A stretch of 64,000 bases of DNA, taken from Pirellulales bacterium (GTDB taxonomy: Bacteria; Planctomycetota; Planctomycetia; Pirellulales; JANQPP01). Shown here in pieces: positions 52,977 to 63,609 of the stretch (position 1 is the first letter of the stretch; every line of letters starts with the position of its first letter). Below the pieces are notes generated by a model. The model saw nothing but the letters and a program-made list of their open reading frames with translations, was not told the DNA's origin and did not search any database. The stretch lies in assembly GCA_028289405.1 (NCBI GenBank), contig JANQPP010000071.1, positions 110,006 to 174,005 on the forward strand. The letters run 5' to 3'. A program made the translations under genes and the position numbers.

Positions 52977-54773
52977 TTACGTGTACCTCTTTTTGAATGG
53001 CTGGAATGGATAACCTTCATCCGCGAGACTCCAGCCGAAGAATTCGATACAGTTCAGCCGCAAACCATGCACGACCCCGCTCATGATGGCCAAGATGAAG
53101 TTCAGCCCATGGCCGAAGGCGACGGCCATGATAGTCAGCAGACCACTGACTCCGACACTTGAACCAGCGTCGGATATCAGGCCGTTGAACGTCGCTGCCA
53201 ACTGGGCACTAGCCAATCCCAGAGCGAAGAGCCGCAAGTAACTGAGCACGTCGCCAAAGGCTCGAGTGATTTTCGTGAGCGATAGCACGCCGTCAAGCAG
53301 GCGCTTGGCATGCTGCTTGACACTCAATGTGAGCGGCGACAACTCGCTGCTGAACAAAAGAATCAGGACGAATCCTGTTCCGAGTGCCCAGCTTCCGTAC
53401 TCTGTCAGAGTCGCGTTGGGCTCTGAACCCGTGGTTCCAAAGCCGTAACTCAATCCTCCAAGAAGTGCGACGCTCCAGCCGATGGATGACAGCATGACCG
53501 AAGACCAACGGCGACTCCAGGCAATTGCCCAATTGGCAATCACAAGATGCAAAACGCCAATGGTTATGGAAAACTGCATCATCACCGTGGAATTGGATGC
53601 ATCAATAAAATGTAGCCTTGCCAACAACGAATCGGCCGGCGGTGCCATGCCAAAGTAGCTGCCCACGGCCATCCCGTAGGCAATCGAAAAAACGACGATG
53701 GAAGTGAACAGCCTTCGCATCCGCAGGAGACTCGCTGAAGCCCCCAAGCGTCGCCAGAAAGATATGGCAAACACTGCCAAGAGCATGGCGTATCCCGCGT
53801 CCGCCATGATCATGGCAAAGAAAAGGCTGAAGGACAGGAATACGATGCCGGACGGGTCCCAAGAATGGTAAGCCGGTGTCGTGTAGAACGTGACAGCGTC
53901 TTCACCGCCAGTCGCGAGGCCACGATTCGCCAGCAGTGTCGGGGGGGAGTCCTTCGCCGTGGCATTCTCAATGGTTATCGCAAGTCCATGTTCACGAGCA
54001 AAGGACGTGAGAATCTCACGCTTCGCCTGCGGTGCCCAACCTTGCACCGCAAACATCGCTGATGCATCCAGGGTCTGTCGTCGGGCTTGTTCACGGTCAG
54101 CACGATCCTCGGCAAGTCCCATCGTGCGCGATAGCAAGTGAATCCAGCGAGTCAGCCGTACCCGTTCCCAATGCAGTTCCTCAAGTCCCGTTTCCACGGC
54201 CTCCAGCCTGCTCTCCAATTGTGAGAGTGGTCGAGGATCCAACTGAATCGGTGGTATGGGGATGTCCTGAGGTTCTTCCGGGCCGAGAACCGCGACATAA
54301 GCCACGCGGTGGTCACGGGCGACGACATGCCATGGCTCTGCCGCGTTTTCCAGCAGGCTCAATCGGTGGTGGGGAAAAACGTAGAACCAGAATTGCAGTC
54401 CACCAAGTTCATCTTCGCTCGGCAGCAGAAAATCCCCCCAAGGCTTCAGTGTTTCCACGGATTGCTTGAGCTCATCTCGCTCAGCCCGTAAATCTTCCTG
54501 TCGCTCTTGGTTCAACAGTGCCTCCGAGACAACTCGATCGAAGTCAAACTCGTTGTCCTCGCGAAGGTTGCGACGTTGGTCTTTGCTAGCTCTTAGGTAC
54601 TTCAGGGCCTCTGCCGCATCCGGCGAATGATGCCGCCGGAGTGCATCATCGTCGCGGCTCGCGGCGAGCGAAATCAGGTGCATGCAACCGAGTGCTTGGA
54701 GGCCATCGAGGACAAGGGTTTTGTCGTCAGCGGAGCCATACAGCGTAAACTTCGCAAGGGGAACAATTGCCAT
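52977..54773 (-). CDS. atpI: V/A-type ATPase subunit I (membrane stator)
   Basis: A 598-residue a-subunit homolog. The cytoplasmic N-terminal half is helical with a coiled coil, then about seven membrane helices from residue 315 on. The conserved segment with the essential arginine is FGDVLSYLRLFALGLASAQL, and a later helix contains AFGHGLNFILAIMSGVVHGLRLN. It forms the ion half-channels next to the K ring. TAATG overlap with the preceding atpD. Confidence 0.93.
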   Translation of the reverse strand: MAIVPLAKFTLYGSADDKTLVLDGLQALGCMHLISLAASRDDDALRRHHSPDAAEALKYLRASKDQRRNLREDNEFDFDRVVSEALLNQERQEDLRAERDELKQSVETLKPWGDFLLPSEDELGGLQFWFYVFPHHRLSLLENAAEPWHVVARDHRVAYVAVLGPEEPQDIPIPPIQLDPRPLSQLESRLEAVETGLEELHWERVRLTRWIHLLSRTMGLAEDRADREQARRQTLDASAMFAVQGWAPQAKREILTSFAREHGLAITIENATAKDSPPTLLANRGLATGGEDAVTFYTTPAYHSWDPSGIVFLSFSLFFAMIMADAGYAMLLAVFAISFWRRLGASASLLRMRRLFTSIVVFSIAYGMAVGSYFGMAPPADSLLARLHFIDASNSTVMMQFSITIGVLHLVIANWAIAWSRRWSSVMLSSIGWSVALLGGLSYGFGTTGSEPNATLTEYGSWALGTGFVLILLFSSELSPLTLSVKQHAKRLLDGVLSLTKITRAFGDVLSYLRLFALGLASAQLAATFNGLISDAGSSVGVSGLLTIMAVAFGHGLNFILAIMSGVVHGLRLNCIEFFGWSLADEGYPFQPFKKRYT

Positions 54774-55387
54774 TACGCCGCCTCCGTCGTCGCAACACCT
54801 CGGCTCTGTTTTGCCTTGGCAATCTTGGAGCGAACGACCGCGGCTCGTTCGGCATCGGAGAGATGGATCTTGATACGCTGAATGTCTTGCTTTGCTCTCG
54901 GAATCAACACTTTCTCGAAAAGATTCACACGCTGGGTGATTCTGCGCACCGCCGCCGCGAGCTTTTCCATACGCGATTGCTCAATACTTCGGCGCACATG
55001 TACCTTGGCCAATTCCTCCAAGGATTCCGCCAGGAAGTCGACCCAAAACGGCTTTGCCAACATCGAGTACTGCATGCGTTCAAAAGAAACTTCTTCAAGC
55101 ACGGGCAGTCGGACGCCGAGAACGTTTTCTTCGGCAACGGACAAGTTCCGGAGGGTGACCAGGCCGCTTAGGTCCTGTTCGCTGGCTCCCAGCAGAGAAA
55201 ACAGGCCCTCTTGAGAATCACGCAACTGATGGATTTCTTGTTCTGTTTCACGCAGCTTCGCTTTGGAACGCTGTAGATCGGCAATCAATTGCTGTCGCTT
55301 GAGGTCCAGCGAAGGCAGATAGCGCTCGAACATCGCCAATTGGTCGCGACATTGCTTAAGTGACGTCTTGTTAAGAGCTAAAGCCAC
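54773..55387 (-). CDS. atpD: V/A-type ATPase subunit D (central stalk)
   Basis: A 204-residue rotor-shaft subunit. It is predicted as two long antiparallel helices: the N-terminal LNKTSLKQCRDQLAMFERYL then KRQQLIADLQRSKAK, and the C-terminal RRITQRVNLFEKVLIPRAKQDIQRI, the hallmark of subunit D. It lies 3 bp after atpB and overlaps atpI by 1 bp. Confidence 0.93.
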   Translation of the reverse strand: MALALNKTSLKQCRDQLAMFERYLPSLDLKRQQLIADLQRSKAKLRETEQEIHQLRDSQEGLFSLLGASEQDLSGLVTLRNLSVAEENVLGVRLPVLEEVSFERMQYSMLAKPFWVDFLAESLEELAKVHVRRSIEQSRMEKLAAAVRRITQRVNLFEKVLIPRAKQDIQRIKIHLSDAERAAVVRSKIAKAKQSRGVATTEAA

Positions 55388-55390
55388 GGC

Positions 55391-56709
<1,319 letters not shown>

Positions 56710-56713
<4 letters not shown>

Positions 56714-57243
56714 TCCGCATATACCTCCAGATATCGCGACCGTTCCTCGTCGCAGCGAAGTGCAAAGAAGTTGCCTGCCCTGGGTTTGCGCCCTGCGAGA
56801 GTATTGCCCGGCGGAACCGTCACGCCCCAAACAACATCTCGTTGGCTTTTACTGTCGGCGGGATCGGTTTTGTGCTGATCGCCTGGAAAGGCGACGGACA
56901 AATATCGGAAATGTTCATGTTGATGACCGTCGAGCATGTTGCGAAGCAGTGGTGGGAGGTCGTCGTTGAAAAGCACGAGGCCGTGCTGCAGGTAGCTCTG
57001 CCAAGGTTGACCACATGCACGGCCCATGATGCCAAACTTTTTCTTCCAGCGGTAGCACATCGGTTCCGAAATTCCCGGCTTACGAATGATTTCCGCCACG
57101 GGTGTTCCCAATTCATGCTGATGTGGACAAAACGCAAGCTGTTCTTCCGTGTAACGCTTCCAACTCTTTCGGACGTGTCTGGCGCCGATGGAGCGAGTCT
57201 TGTGGGGTACTTGATCACAGGCTTGATCTTGAATCCGTGACAT
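56710..57243 (-). pseudogene. IS3-type transposase OrfA fragment fused to unknown sequence
   Basis: A 177-codon frame. Residues about 27-73 read like the helix-turn-helix of IS3-family OrfA (KRYTEEQLAF, ELGTPVAEI, ISEPMCYRWKKKFG), but with substitutions and without the leucine-zipper part or OrfB. The following 100 residues match nothing I know, and no inverted repeats bracket it. Its stop overlaps the atpB start by ATGA. It is probably an old insertion-sequence relic between hypE and the ATPase operon; whether any of it is translated is uncertain. Confidence 0.62.
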
Positions 57244-57274
57244 GTCTTCACCAGCTCAGAGAGTTCAAAACAAT

Positions 57275-58342
57275 TCAGCAGATGCGTGGCAGTGGGGCGC
57301 CGCGAGGATCGTCTAATGGCTGCTCAGTGCCTAACGCGCGAACGATCGTAACTGGCGCAATGCCTCGGCGAACAACCTTTCCCAGAGAACTGGCCTGTTT
57401 CCCTGCGCGCGTGGTTCGTAAAGCTTCGAGTGCGTCGGATGTGGAGCCCGGCGCGACGGCAACCACCATGGTGCCTTCATTGGCCACGTGCAGCGGATCG
57501 AGGCCCAACAGTTCGCACGCGCCTCGGACATCCGGAGAGACGGGAATCTCGGCCTCGTGAACGCGGAGTGTGGCCTGGCAGCTCTCGGCCCATTCGTGCA
57601 GGACAGCCGCCACGCCACCGCGTGTCGCGTCGCGCATCGCACGGAGACGTGTTCCCAATCGTTCACGTAGTACTTCGGCGGATCGCGCCAATGGCGCGGA
57701 GTCGCTACGCGGGGGAGGTTCCAAGGCCAATTCTTCTCGGGCGCATAGAACCGCGATGCCATGCCGGCCAATCGGGCCACTTACGATCAGTTCGTCTCCT
57801 TCCTGGAGCGTAGCCGGTCCGGGCGGCACGGGTTCGACTAACTGGCCGATACCCGCGGTGTTGATGAAGAGCCCGTCCGCCGCTCCACGAGGCACGACCT
57901 TCGTATCACCCGCGACAATTTGCACCTTTGTTTGTTCCACTGCCCGGGAGATGCTTTCCAGCACACGTTCGAGCAAAGCCAGCGGCAAGCCTTCTTCCAA
58001 TATGAATGACAAGGTGAGATATAGCGGTCGAGCCCCGCTCACAGCCAAGTCATTCACGGTGCCGTACACGGCCAGCGAACCGATGTCCCCGCCAGGAAAG
58101 AAAAGCGGAGAGACGACAAAACTGTCGGTCGTCATGGCGAGAGATTTCGAAGGCATGGAGAGCCTCGCGGCGTCCTCCATGGAAGCCAGTTGGCCGCCGC
58201 CGAGAGCCGGAATGATCCGATCCCGAATCAGTTTTCGAGTCAGTCGGGTTCCCTCTCCATGCGCGAGCGTGAGGTGTTCTCCATCCACGGGCAGCGGCAC
58301 AGGGCAGTTCAGTTCCCATGACTTTTGCGGTTCGTGTGACAT
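57275..58342 (-). CDS. hypE: Hydrogenase maturation protein HypE
   Basis: A 355-residue ATP-dependent enzyme (PurM/thiamine-monophosphate kinase fold) that dehydrates the carbamoyl group on its C-terminal cysteine to make the CN ligands. Landmarks: LAHGEGTRL, MTTDSFVVSPLFFPGGDIG, GDTKVVPRG, MRDATRGGVAAVL, LHVANEGTMVVAV, and the diagnostic C-terminus PLPRIC. I chose ATG 58342 (MSHEPQKSW). It lies 29 bp after hypD. Confidence 0.95.
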   Translation of the reverse strand: MSHEPQKSWELNCPVPLPVDGEHLTLAHGEGTRLTRKLIRDRIIPALGGGQLASMEDAARLSMPSKSLAMTTDSFVVSPLFFPGGDIGSLAVYGTVNDLAVSGARPLYLTLSFILEEGLPLALLERVLESISRAVEQTKVQIVAGDTKVVPRGAADGLFINTAGIGQLVEPVPPGPATLQEGDELIVSGPIGRHGIAVLCAREELALEPPPRSDSAPLARSAEVLRERLGTRLRAMRDATRGGVAAVLHEWAESCQATLRVHEAEIPVSPDVRGACELLGLDPLHVANEGTMVVAVAPGSTSDALEALRTTRAGKQASSLGKVVRRGIAPVTIVRALGTEQPLDDPRGAPLPRIC

Positions 58343-58371
58343 GCTTTGGTTTTGGTCAGTCGGGGTGCCGT

Positions 58372-59472
58372 TCAACTTGCGGCCGGGGCTGGCCGGTAGC
58401 GGTAATACGCGGCACAGGCTCCTTCGGAAGAGACCATGGGAGCGCCTTGCGGAGCATCGGGGGTACAGTTCGTGCCAAAGGCAGGGCATTCAGGAGGCTG
58501 GATGCGTCCAGCCAAAACTTCCGCGCTGCGGCAATCCGGATGCTCCACGATGTCCAACGGCCTAGCACTCGCGAACCGCACGCTAGCATCGTAATACCGC
58601 CACGCATCACGTAGACGCAGTCCTCCCCGCGGGATAACGCCGAATCCGCGCCACGGGCAATCCCGGATTTCGTACACCTCCCGCACCATGTCTTGTGCCG
58701 GTAGGTTTCCCTCCTGGCGGACGCCACGCGCATATTGATTCTCCACGCGGGCCTCGCCCGATTCGAGTTGCCGGACACATGCCAAGATACCTTGCAGCAA
58801 ATCCAGAGGTTCGAAACCGGTTACCGCGACAGGCAACCGGTATTTGGCCACGAACGGTTCATACGCTTCGTAACCGGTGATGGCGCACACATGTCCCGCA
58901 GCGAGAAATGCTTGGACACGGCAATCGGGCGAATCGGCAAGGGCTTCCATGGCTGGCAAGACCCGTACATGTGCCACAAGGAGGCTGAAGTTTTCCAGAC
59001 CCTCCCGCGCCGCCTGCGCCACCGCCAAGGCAGTCGCGGGTGTTGTCGTTTCGAAGCCCACCGCGAAAAACACGATTTCATCCTGCGGATGCCGCCGAGC
59101 CAACTCCACCGCGTCCAGAGGGGAATAAACCGCTTTCACGCGGCCTCCCACCGACTTCACGTCCAACAGCGACCGGCTACTGCCGGGCACGCGCAACATG
59201 TCACCAAAACTCGCGAGAATGACGTCGCCTCGTAGCGCCAATTTCTGCGCGAAGTCGATCGCTTCCAGCGGGGTGACGCACACGGGACAACCTGGCCCAT
59301 GAATCAATTCCACAACCTCTTCCAGTGCGGACGCGATGCCGTGCCGCAGCAAGCTGTGCGTCTGCCCGCCACAGACCTCCATCAATGTCCACCGACGCGT
59401 CGCCTGACGCCGGATCTCGTCGAGCAATTTTCGCGAAGCGGCTGGATCACGGAATTCATCGAGGTATTTCAT
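58372..59472 (-). CDS. hypD: Hydrogenase maturation protein HypD
   Basis: A 366-residue iron-sulfur scaffold where Fe(CN)2CO is assembled with HypC. Cysteine motifs: LMEVCGGQTHSLLRHG, LIHGPGCPVCVTPLE, VGFETTTPATA, GHVCAITGYEAYEPF, and the 4Fe-4S set near the C-terminus (DCPWRGFG, EHPDCRS, CTPDAPQGAPMVSSEGACAAYYRY). ATG 59472 overlaps the hypC stop by ATGA. Confidence 0.95.
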   Translation of the reverse strand: MKYLDEFRDPAASRKLLDEIRRQATRRWTLMEVCGGQTHSLLRHGIASALEEVVELIHGPGCPVCVTPLEAIDFAQKLALRGDVILASFGDMLRVPGSSRSLLDVKSVGGRVKAVYSPLDAVELARRHPQDEIVFFAVGFETTTPATALAVAQAAREGLENFSLLVAHVRVLPAMEALADSPDCRVQAFLAAGHVCAITGYEAYEPFVAKYRLPVAVTGFEPLDLLQGILACVRQLESGEARVENQYARGVRQEGNLPAQDMVREVYEIRDCPWRGFGVIPRGGLRLRDAWRYYDASVRFASARPLDIVEHPDCRSAEVLAGRIQPPECPAFGTNCTPDAPQGAPMVSSEGACAAYYRYRPAPAAS

Positions 59473-59723
59473 GATGGGCCGCCTTTCCATCCTTCGTCCT
59501 CGCCCAACGCGGCAAGTTCCTCGAACACCCGCCGGGCCTCCTGGGAATCCACGCGGCTAATGGCGATGCCCGCGTGGACAATGACGTAATCCCCTTCTTG
59601 CGCCTCAGGCACGCAGGCCATGTTGCAAACGCGGCGCACGCCATCGAACTCGACCTCTCCCCGCGCGAAAGGACCTTCGCGGCTAATCCAATGCACAAGT
59701 TTCCCTGGAATGCCGAGGCACAT
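59469..59723 (-). CDS. hypC: Hydrogenase maturation chaperone HypC
   Basis: An 84-residue OB-fold chaperone. MCLGIPGKLV carries the essential Cys2 that binds the iron fragment; GVRRVCNMACVPEAQEGDYVIVHAGIAIS is the family core. It carries Fe(CN)2CO from HypD to the large subunit. It overlaps the hypF stop by 1 bp (TGATG) and hypD by 4 bp. Confidence 0.95.
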   Translation of the reverse strand: MCLGIPGKLVHWISREGPFARGEVEFDGVRRVCNMACVPEAQEGDYVIVHAGIAISRVDSQEARRVFEELAALGEDEGWKGGPS

Positions 59724-62044
59724 CAGCCAGTCTCCTTTCCTATTGCCAAAGACGCGGCGATCGCCAATTGCCCGGCAGCCAAACCACCGTCATTCGTGGG
59801 GATGAGCCCCGGAAGGCCCAATGGACGATGTGCATCGGCGAATTTTTTGGCCAGTAGTTCGACGAGCACACGGTTTTGGAAAACACCGCCGCCGAGTACG
59901 ACGGGCAGCCCCGGAAAAAATGCACACAGTTCGTGGATTGCCCGTGCCAAACCGCGATGAAACCGCATCGCGACAACTCCTGGAGGCACGCCTACCGCTA
60001 CCTCTCGCAATAGTTGACGCAGCAGCGGACGCCAATCGAGCACTTTCTTTTGGCCCGGCTGGATGGTTGCTTGATATTCGCCAGTCGCCGAGAGGTCGCA
60101 GGCATTTTCCAGCAGCATTGCCGCTTGGCCTTCGAATGTATTCCGCTCGATCCCTAGCGCCAATGCCGCCACGCCATCGAACAAACGGCCCGCGCTGGTC
60201 GTGGTAAATGGCAGTCGCGTGTTTTTCAAAAGGGGCAATAGAGACCGCGGATTTCCTTCTCGAAAAGGGAGTCGCGCGGCGACTTCGTCTCCGGCGGCAT
60301 CGTGCACGAGTGCCGTGGCCACACGCCAAGGTTCCCTGACCGCGAATTCCCCGCCGACTAGTTGGAAGGGCAGCAAACATCCCACGCGTTCGAAGCCGCT
60401 AGCGGTAGCCAACAGAAACTCGCCACCCCAAATGGTCTCATCCGTACCGAATCCAGTTCCATCAAACGAGACCCCCAGCACTTGGCGATCTAGCCAGCCA
60501 TGTTCCAGCATACCCGCCACGATGTGCGCGTGATGGTGTTGCACTTGTATGGCGGAGTGTGGTTGGTCAGCCGCCCATTGCGTCGTGAAATATTGCGGAT
60601 GTTGGTCGCAGACGAATGGACAATTCTCGATTCCGTACAAGCTGGAAAACTCGCCGATTTGTGCGAGATACCTCTCTCGGGCGGCAATGGTATCGAGATC
60701 CCCGATGTGTGGTCCCAACACGGCTTGAGTGCCGTTGCTGACGGCGAGAGAAGTCTTTTGATGGCCGCCCAGCGTGACCAATCGGTCCGGAGTATCCAAC
60801 GCGAGTGGCAGCGGCGCGAAACCTCGGGCCAAACGCACGGCCACGGGCCGATTGGCCATGACTCGCACGACGCTGTCATCAATGGGACGCTGAATCGAAA
60901 GGTCATGTTCCAGCCAGAGATCAGCCAATCCACGAAGCTGCTGGACTGCCTGCTCCGCGCGGTAGGCCAGAGGTTCTCCCTCGATGTTGCCGCTGGTGCA
61001 GACCATCGGTCGCTTCACCTTATCCAGCAACAAGACGTGTAGCGACGTCGTGGGAAGCATTAAACCGACATTCGATAAGCCGGCGGTAACCGACGCAGCG
61101 AGGCGGGATTCGGTCCTTTGACGAACCAGCACAATGGGTCCCGCTGGCCCTTCGAGTAAACATCGCTCGGCCCTGTCGATTCGTGCCAACTTCTCTGCTT
61201 CGGATAGGGACGCGACCATTACCGCCAGTGGTTTGGCTGGCCTCTGCTTTCCTTCGCGGAGACGGGCCACCGCCTCCGGTGACGTGGCATCGACGAGCAA
61301 TTGGTAACCACCCAATCCGCGTAGTGCCACGATCCGGCCGCTCAGGATGGCCGCGGCGGCGGCTCGCAGGGCATGCTCTTCCCGCGCGATGACTCGATCA
61401 GCGCTATCCCGCAGCCAAAGTTGCGGGCCGCATTGCGGACAGGCGATCGTTTGCGCATGGAATCTTCGGTCCTCTGGCGACGTGTATTCCCTCCGACAAC
61501 GTTCACATAGCGGAAAAGCCGCCATGCTGGTGTGCTCACGCTCGTACGGCATCCGTTCGATGATGGAATATCGTGGGCCACAATCCGTGCAACTCGTGAA
61601 TGGGTATGAGTGTCGGTGATTGCTGTCGGACCGCACTTCAGCCAGGCATGATTTGCAGGCGACGACATCCGCTGGCACTCTCGTGGATAAACTTTGGTTC
61701 GTGCGCGATGCACCCGCATCATCGACCGAGGAATTCCTGACAACTTCCACCAGGAATTCAATGGCCCCCATCGCCTGGACAGGCTCACTTCGCAGTGAAT
61801 GAATCTCTGCAGAGGGCGGCAGGTTTGCGGGCAATTCATGCACAAACTGTTGGACGGATGATGCTTCTCCCTCGACATGGATCTTCACGCCCTCGCGCGT
61901 GTTACGGACATCGCCGGCGAGGGAGAGGGTCGCTGCAAAGCGAGCGATGGCCGGGCGCAATCCGATTCCCTGCACGCGGCCCGTTAATGTCAGGCATGCG
62001 GCAGTTTTCCTGGGAGACGCAATCGACATATCCACTTCAGTCAT
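59723..62044 (-). CDS. hypF: Carbamoyltransferase HypF
   Basis: A 773-residue enzyme making the CN precursor from carbamoyl phosphate. Order: acylphosphatase domain (TGRVQGIGLRPAIARFA), zinc fingers (CKSCLAEV ... CTDCGPRYSI; CERCRREY ... CPQCGPQL), YrdC-like domain (ALRGLGGYQLLVDA, SGRI), Kae1-like domain (QHHHAHIVAGMLEHG, SFDGTGFGTD, LGGGVFQNRVL). All functional parts are present. ATG 62044 (MTEVDMSIAS) is chosen; 62029 is equally possible, and the frame extends to a TTG at 62125. It is the first gene of hypFCDE. Confidence 0.94.
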   Translation of the reverse strand: MTEVDMSIASPRKTAACLTLTGRVQGIGLRPAIARFAATLSLAGDVRNTREGVKIHVEGEASSVQQFVHELPANLPPSAEIHSLRSEPVQAMGAIEFLVEVVRNSSVDDAGASRTNQSLSTRVPADVVACKSCLAEVRSDSNHRHSYPFTSCTDCGPRYSIIERMPYEREHTSMAAFPLCERCRREYTSPEDRRFHAQTIACPQCGPQLWLRDSADRVIAREEHALRAAAAAILSGRIVALRGLGGYQLLVDATSPEAVARLREGKQRPAKPLAVMVASLSEAEKLARIDRAERCLLEGPAGPIVLVRQRTESRLAASVTAGLSNVGLMLPTTSLHVLLLDKVKRPMVCTSGNIEGEPLAYRAEQAVQQLRGLADLWLEHDLSIQRPIDDSVVRVMANRPVAVRLARGFAPLPLALDTPDRLVTLGGHQKTSLAVSNGTQAVLGPHIGDLDTIAARERYLAQIGEFSSLYGIENCPFVCDQHPQYFTTQWAADQPHSAIQVQHHHAHIVAGMLEHGWLDRQVLGVSFDGTGFGTDETIWGGEFLLATASGFERVGCLLPFQLVGGEFAVREPWRVATALVHDAAGDEVAARLPFREGNPRSLLPLLKNTRLPFTTTSAGRLFDGVAALALGIERNTFEGQAAMLLENACDLSATGEYQATIQPGQKKVLDWRPLLRQLLREVAVGVPPGVVAMRFHRGLARAIHELCAFFPGLPVVLGGGVFQNRVLVELLAKKFADAHRPLGLPGLIPTNDGGLAAGQLAIAASLAIGKETG

Positions 62045-62817
62045 CGGTAAGCTGCTAGCCGTGTCGTTCGCTGCCGTTCCAGGTGGGCACATCAGACTTC
62101 GAGATCGGTTCCATTCAATGCGCAAACCTCAAGGAAATCTAAATTAGGTTGGACGCGGTGGGCATCTTCTTGGAGTGCGGAAACTGAAAACGTTGCATGC
62201 GGCAGGAGTTCTAGCTTGGTCGTCACGAGAGTATGGCTCATGCCTGACTCGTTGGCATCCATGAAAATCGCCGCTTTCTCCCATTAGTGGCTGCCTCTCC
62301 GAATGAATTTAACTCCCGCCCACCAATTTGGAGACCAGCAAGATGGCGCCTTTACTTGCTGGGTCCGTCGAGCAAATCCTATGCCCACTGCGTGCATAGG
62401 ATTTGTCTCCTGAACATACCGTGCCATGTAGCTCCCAATGAATCTGAACCGTGGTACAAACGAGCACACCTGTCACATGGTCGCACAGCAATCGGACTTT
62501 ACTCGTTTGTTCGACGAAGTAGGCATTAAGGAAGTGCCGCTGGAGGAAATGTATCGTGAACTTTCTCCACGGGGAGTGCGAAATTCCGAGAAATGCAATC
62601 CTGGCCGATGCAAATTCGGGAGTTCCTCATTCGGTCGAATTGCCGTCCTGTATCAACCTCTGTTTGAAGCGTGGGTACATGAAATGCGTGGCACTCTTGT
62701 CGTTTGTGTTTCGAAAAAAGGGCAGGGACGGCGTGATGCATCACCACGTCCGAAGACGCGAATCCACAGGACACCGTCCCCGCGTATCGTTCGACGGGTG
62801 AACCCGCCGCGTTTCCA
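62045..62817. other. Intergenic stretch upstream of hypF
   Basis: It contains the presumed hypF promoter region and a strong 12-bp-stem hairpin (62373-62405). Overlapping open frames up to 160 codons exist on both strands at 62438-62920, but their translations show no family motif and run into the antisense of the next gene, so I do not call them. Confidence 0.45.
62373..62405. repeat. Perfect 12-bp inverted repeat (hairpin)
   Basis: CAAATCCTATGC and GCATAGGATTTG are separated by 9 nt (CCACTGCGT). It lies in a noncoding stretch about 330 bp upstream of hypF. It may be a terminator of something lost, a regulatory site, or a remnant of a mobile element end. Confidence 0.7.
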
Positions 62818-63609
62818 TTACCGGATTACCGGTGCATTGATCCCTTGTTCGTTAAGCACCGCCAAATACTTTTGCGGTTCGGCGGCGATCTTCTTCGCGC
62901 AGCCGGGGCAACAGATGTAAACGGCTTTGCCGTTCGCATTGACCTTGTAGGGGCCGTCCATCGCATTGAGCGGCTCATCCATCACCGGACATTTCGCCTG
63001 CTTGGCGATCAACGCTTTATCAGCTTCGGTCGCAGTGGTGACGGTGATTTCGGGACGCCCCGTTGCGTACTTTGTGGGATTCGACTTGATGGCGTTCACG
63101 CATCCGCCGCAGCAGGTGTAGACGATTTGTCATTTGAGCTTGACAGCCACCGGCTGTCCCATGCTTCCCAGTGGCTTGTCACTGACTGGGCAAATCTTTT
63201 GTCGCGCGATGGCCGCGGCCGCAAGTTGTTTCTCGCTGGCGGGAACCGTTGCGACACCCGAAAGCGACAGTAGTCGACTTTCGGTTCCAGGCAGACCGAC
63301 AATCTGCATATCGACTTCGATCTGTCGTCCGGTGTGTTGCGAAAGATTGGCCCAAGCCATGAGCGCTCCTTTGCCGTCCGGAAGCAGGTCGCAGCTGTAC
63401 CGTTTGGCGTTTCCTCCGACCCGAAATGAAGCCGCACCACGACCTCGTTCAACAGGAATGGGCTGACCGCTGCGGTCAAAGACGAACAACTTGATGCCGC
63501 CCTGCCAGACAACCGTTTCAAACTGAAGTCCCCCAACCGACTTGATCGTCCCATCATTCGGACCACGTTGCGGAGCAGCCTGCTGATTCGGCCCCGAGCC
63601 ATCCGACAT
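62818..63609 (-). pseudogene. Heavy-metal/YHS-type domain protein interrupted by in-frame TGA
   Basis: Two adjacent open frames (63609-63130 and 63129-62818) read as one protein of about 263 codons with a single TGA between them (VAVKLK-stop-QIVYTCCGGCVNAI). Before the stop: KLFVFDRSGQPIPVE, then KICPVSDKPLGSMGQPVAVKL; after it: YTCCGGCVNAI and KCPVMDEPLNAMDGPY ... YICCPGCAKKI. The two CPV-CC..C modules are tandem copies of the same metal-binding domain, and the stop falls inside the first. A GGA-to-TGA change would restore Gly, so this looks like a recent nonsense mutation or sequencing error. The first half could still be made. Confidence 0.75.

Noticed and set aside
58800..58830. GGTTCGAAACC, resembling a tRNA T-loop
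   Set aside because: It lies within hypD coding sequence and no cloverleaf can be drawn around it.
62438..62920. 160-codon plus-strand frame near 62.5 kb
   Set aside because: It has no recognisable domain, overlaps a minus-strand frame of similar quality and runs into the antisense of the metal-domain gene.
62818..63609. TGA recoding (selenocysteine or TGA=Gly) in the metal-domain gene
   Set aside because: TGA ends many intact genes here, including several with ATGA overlaps, and the residue at the stop aligns with ordinary module residues; no SECIS-like structure was seen.
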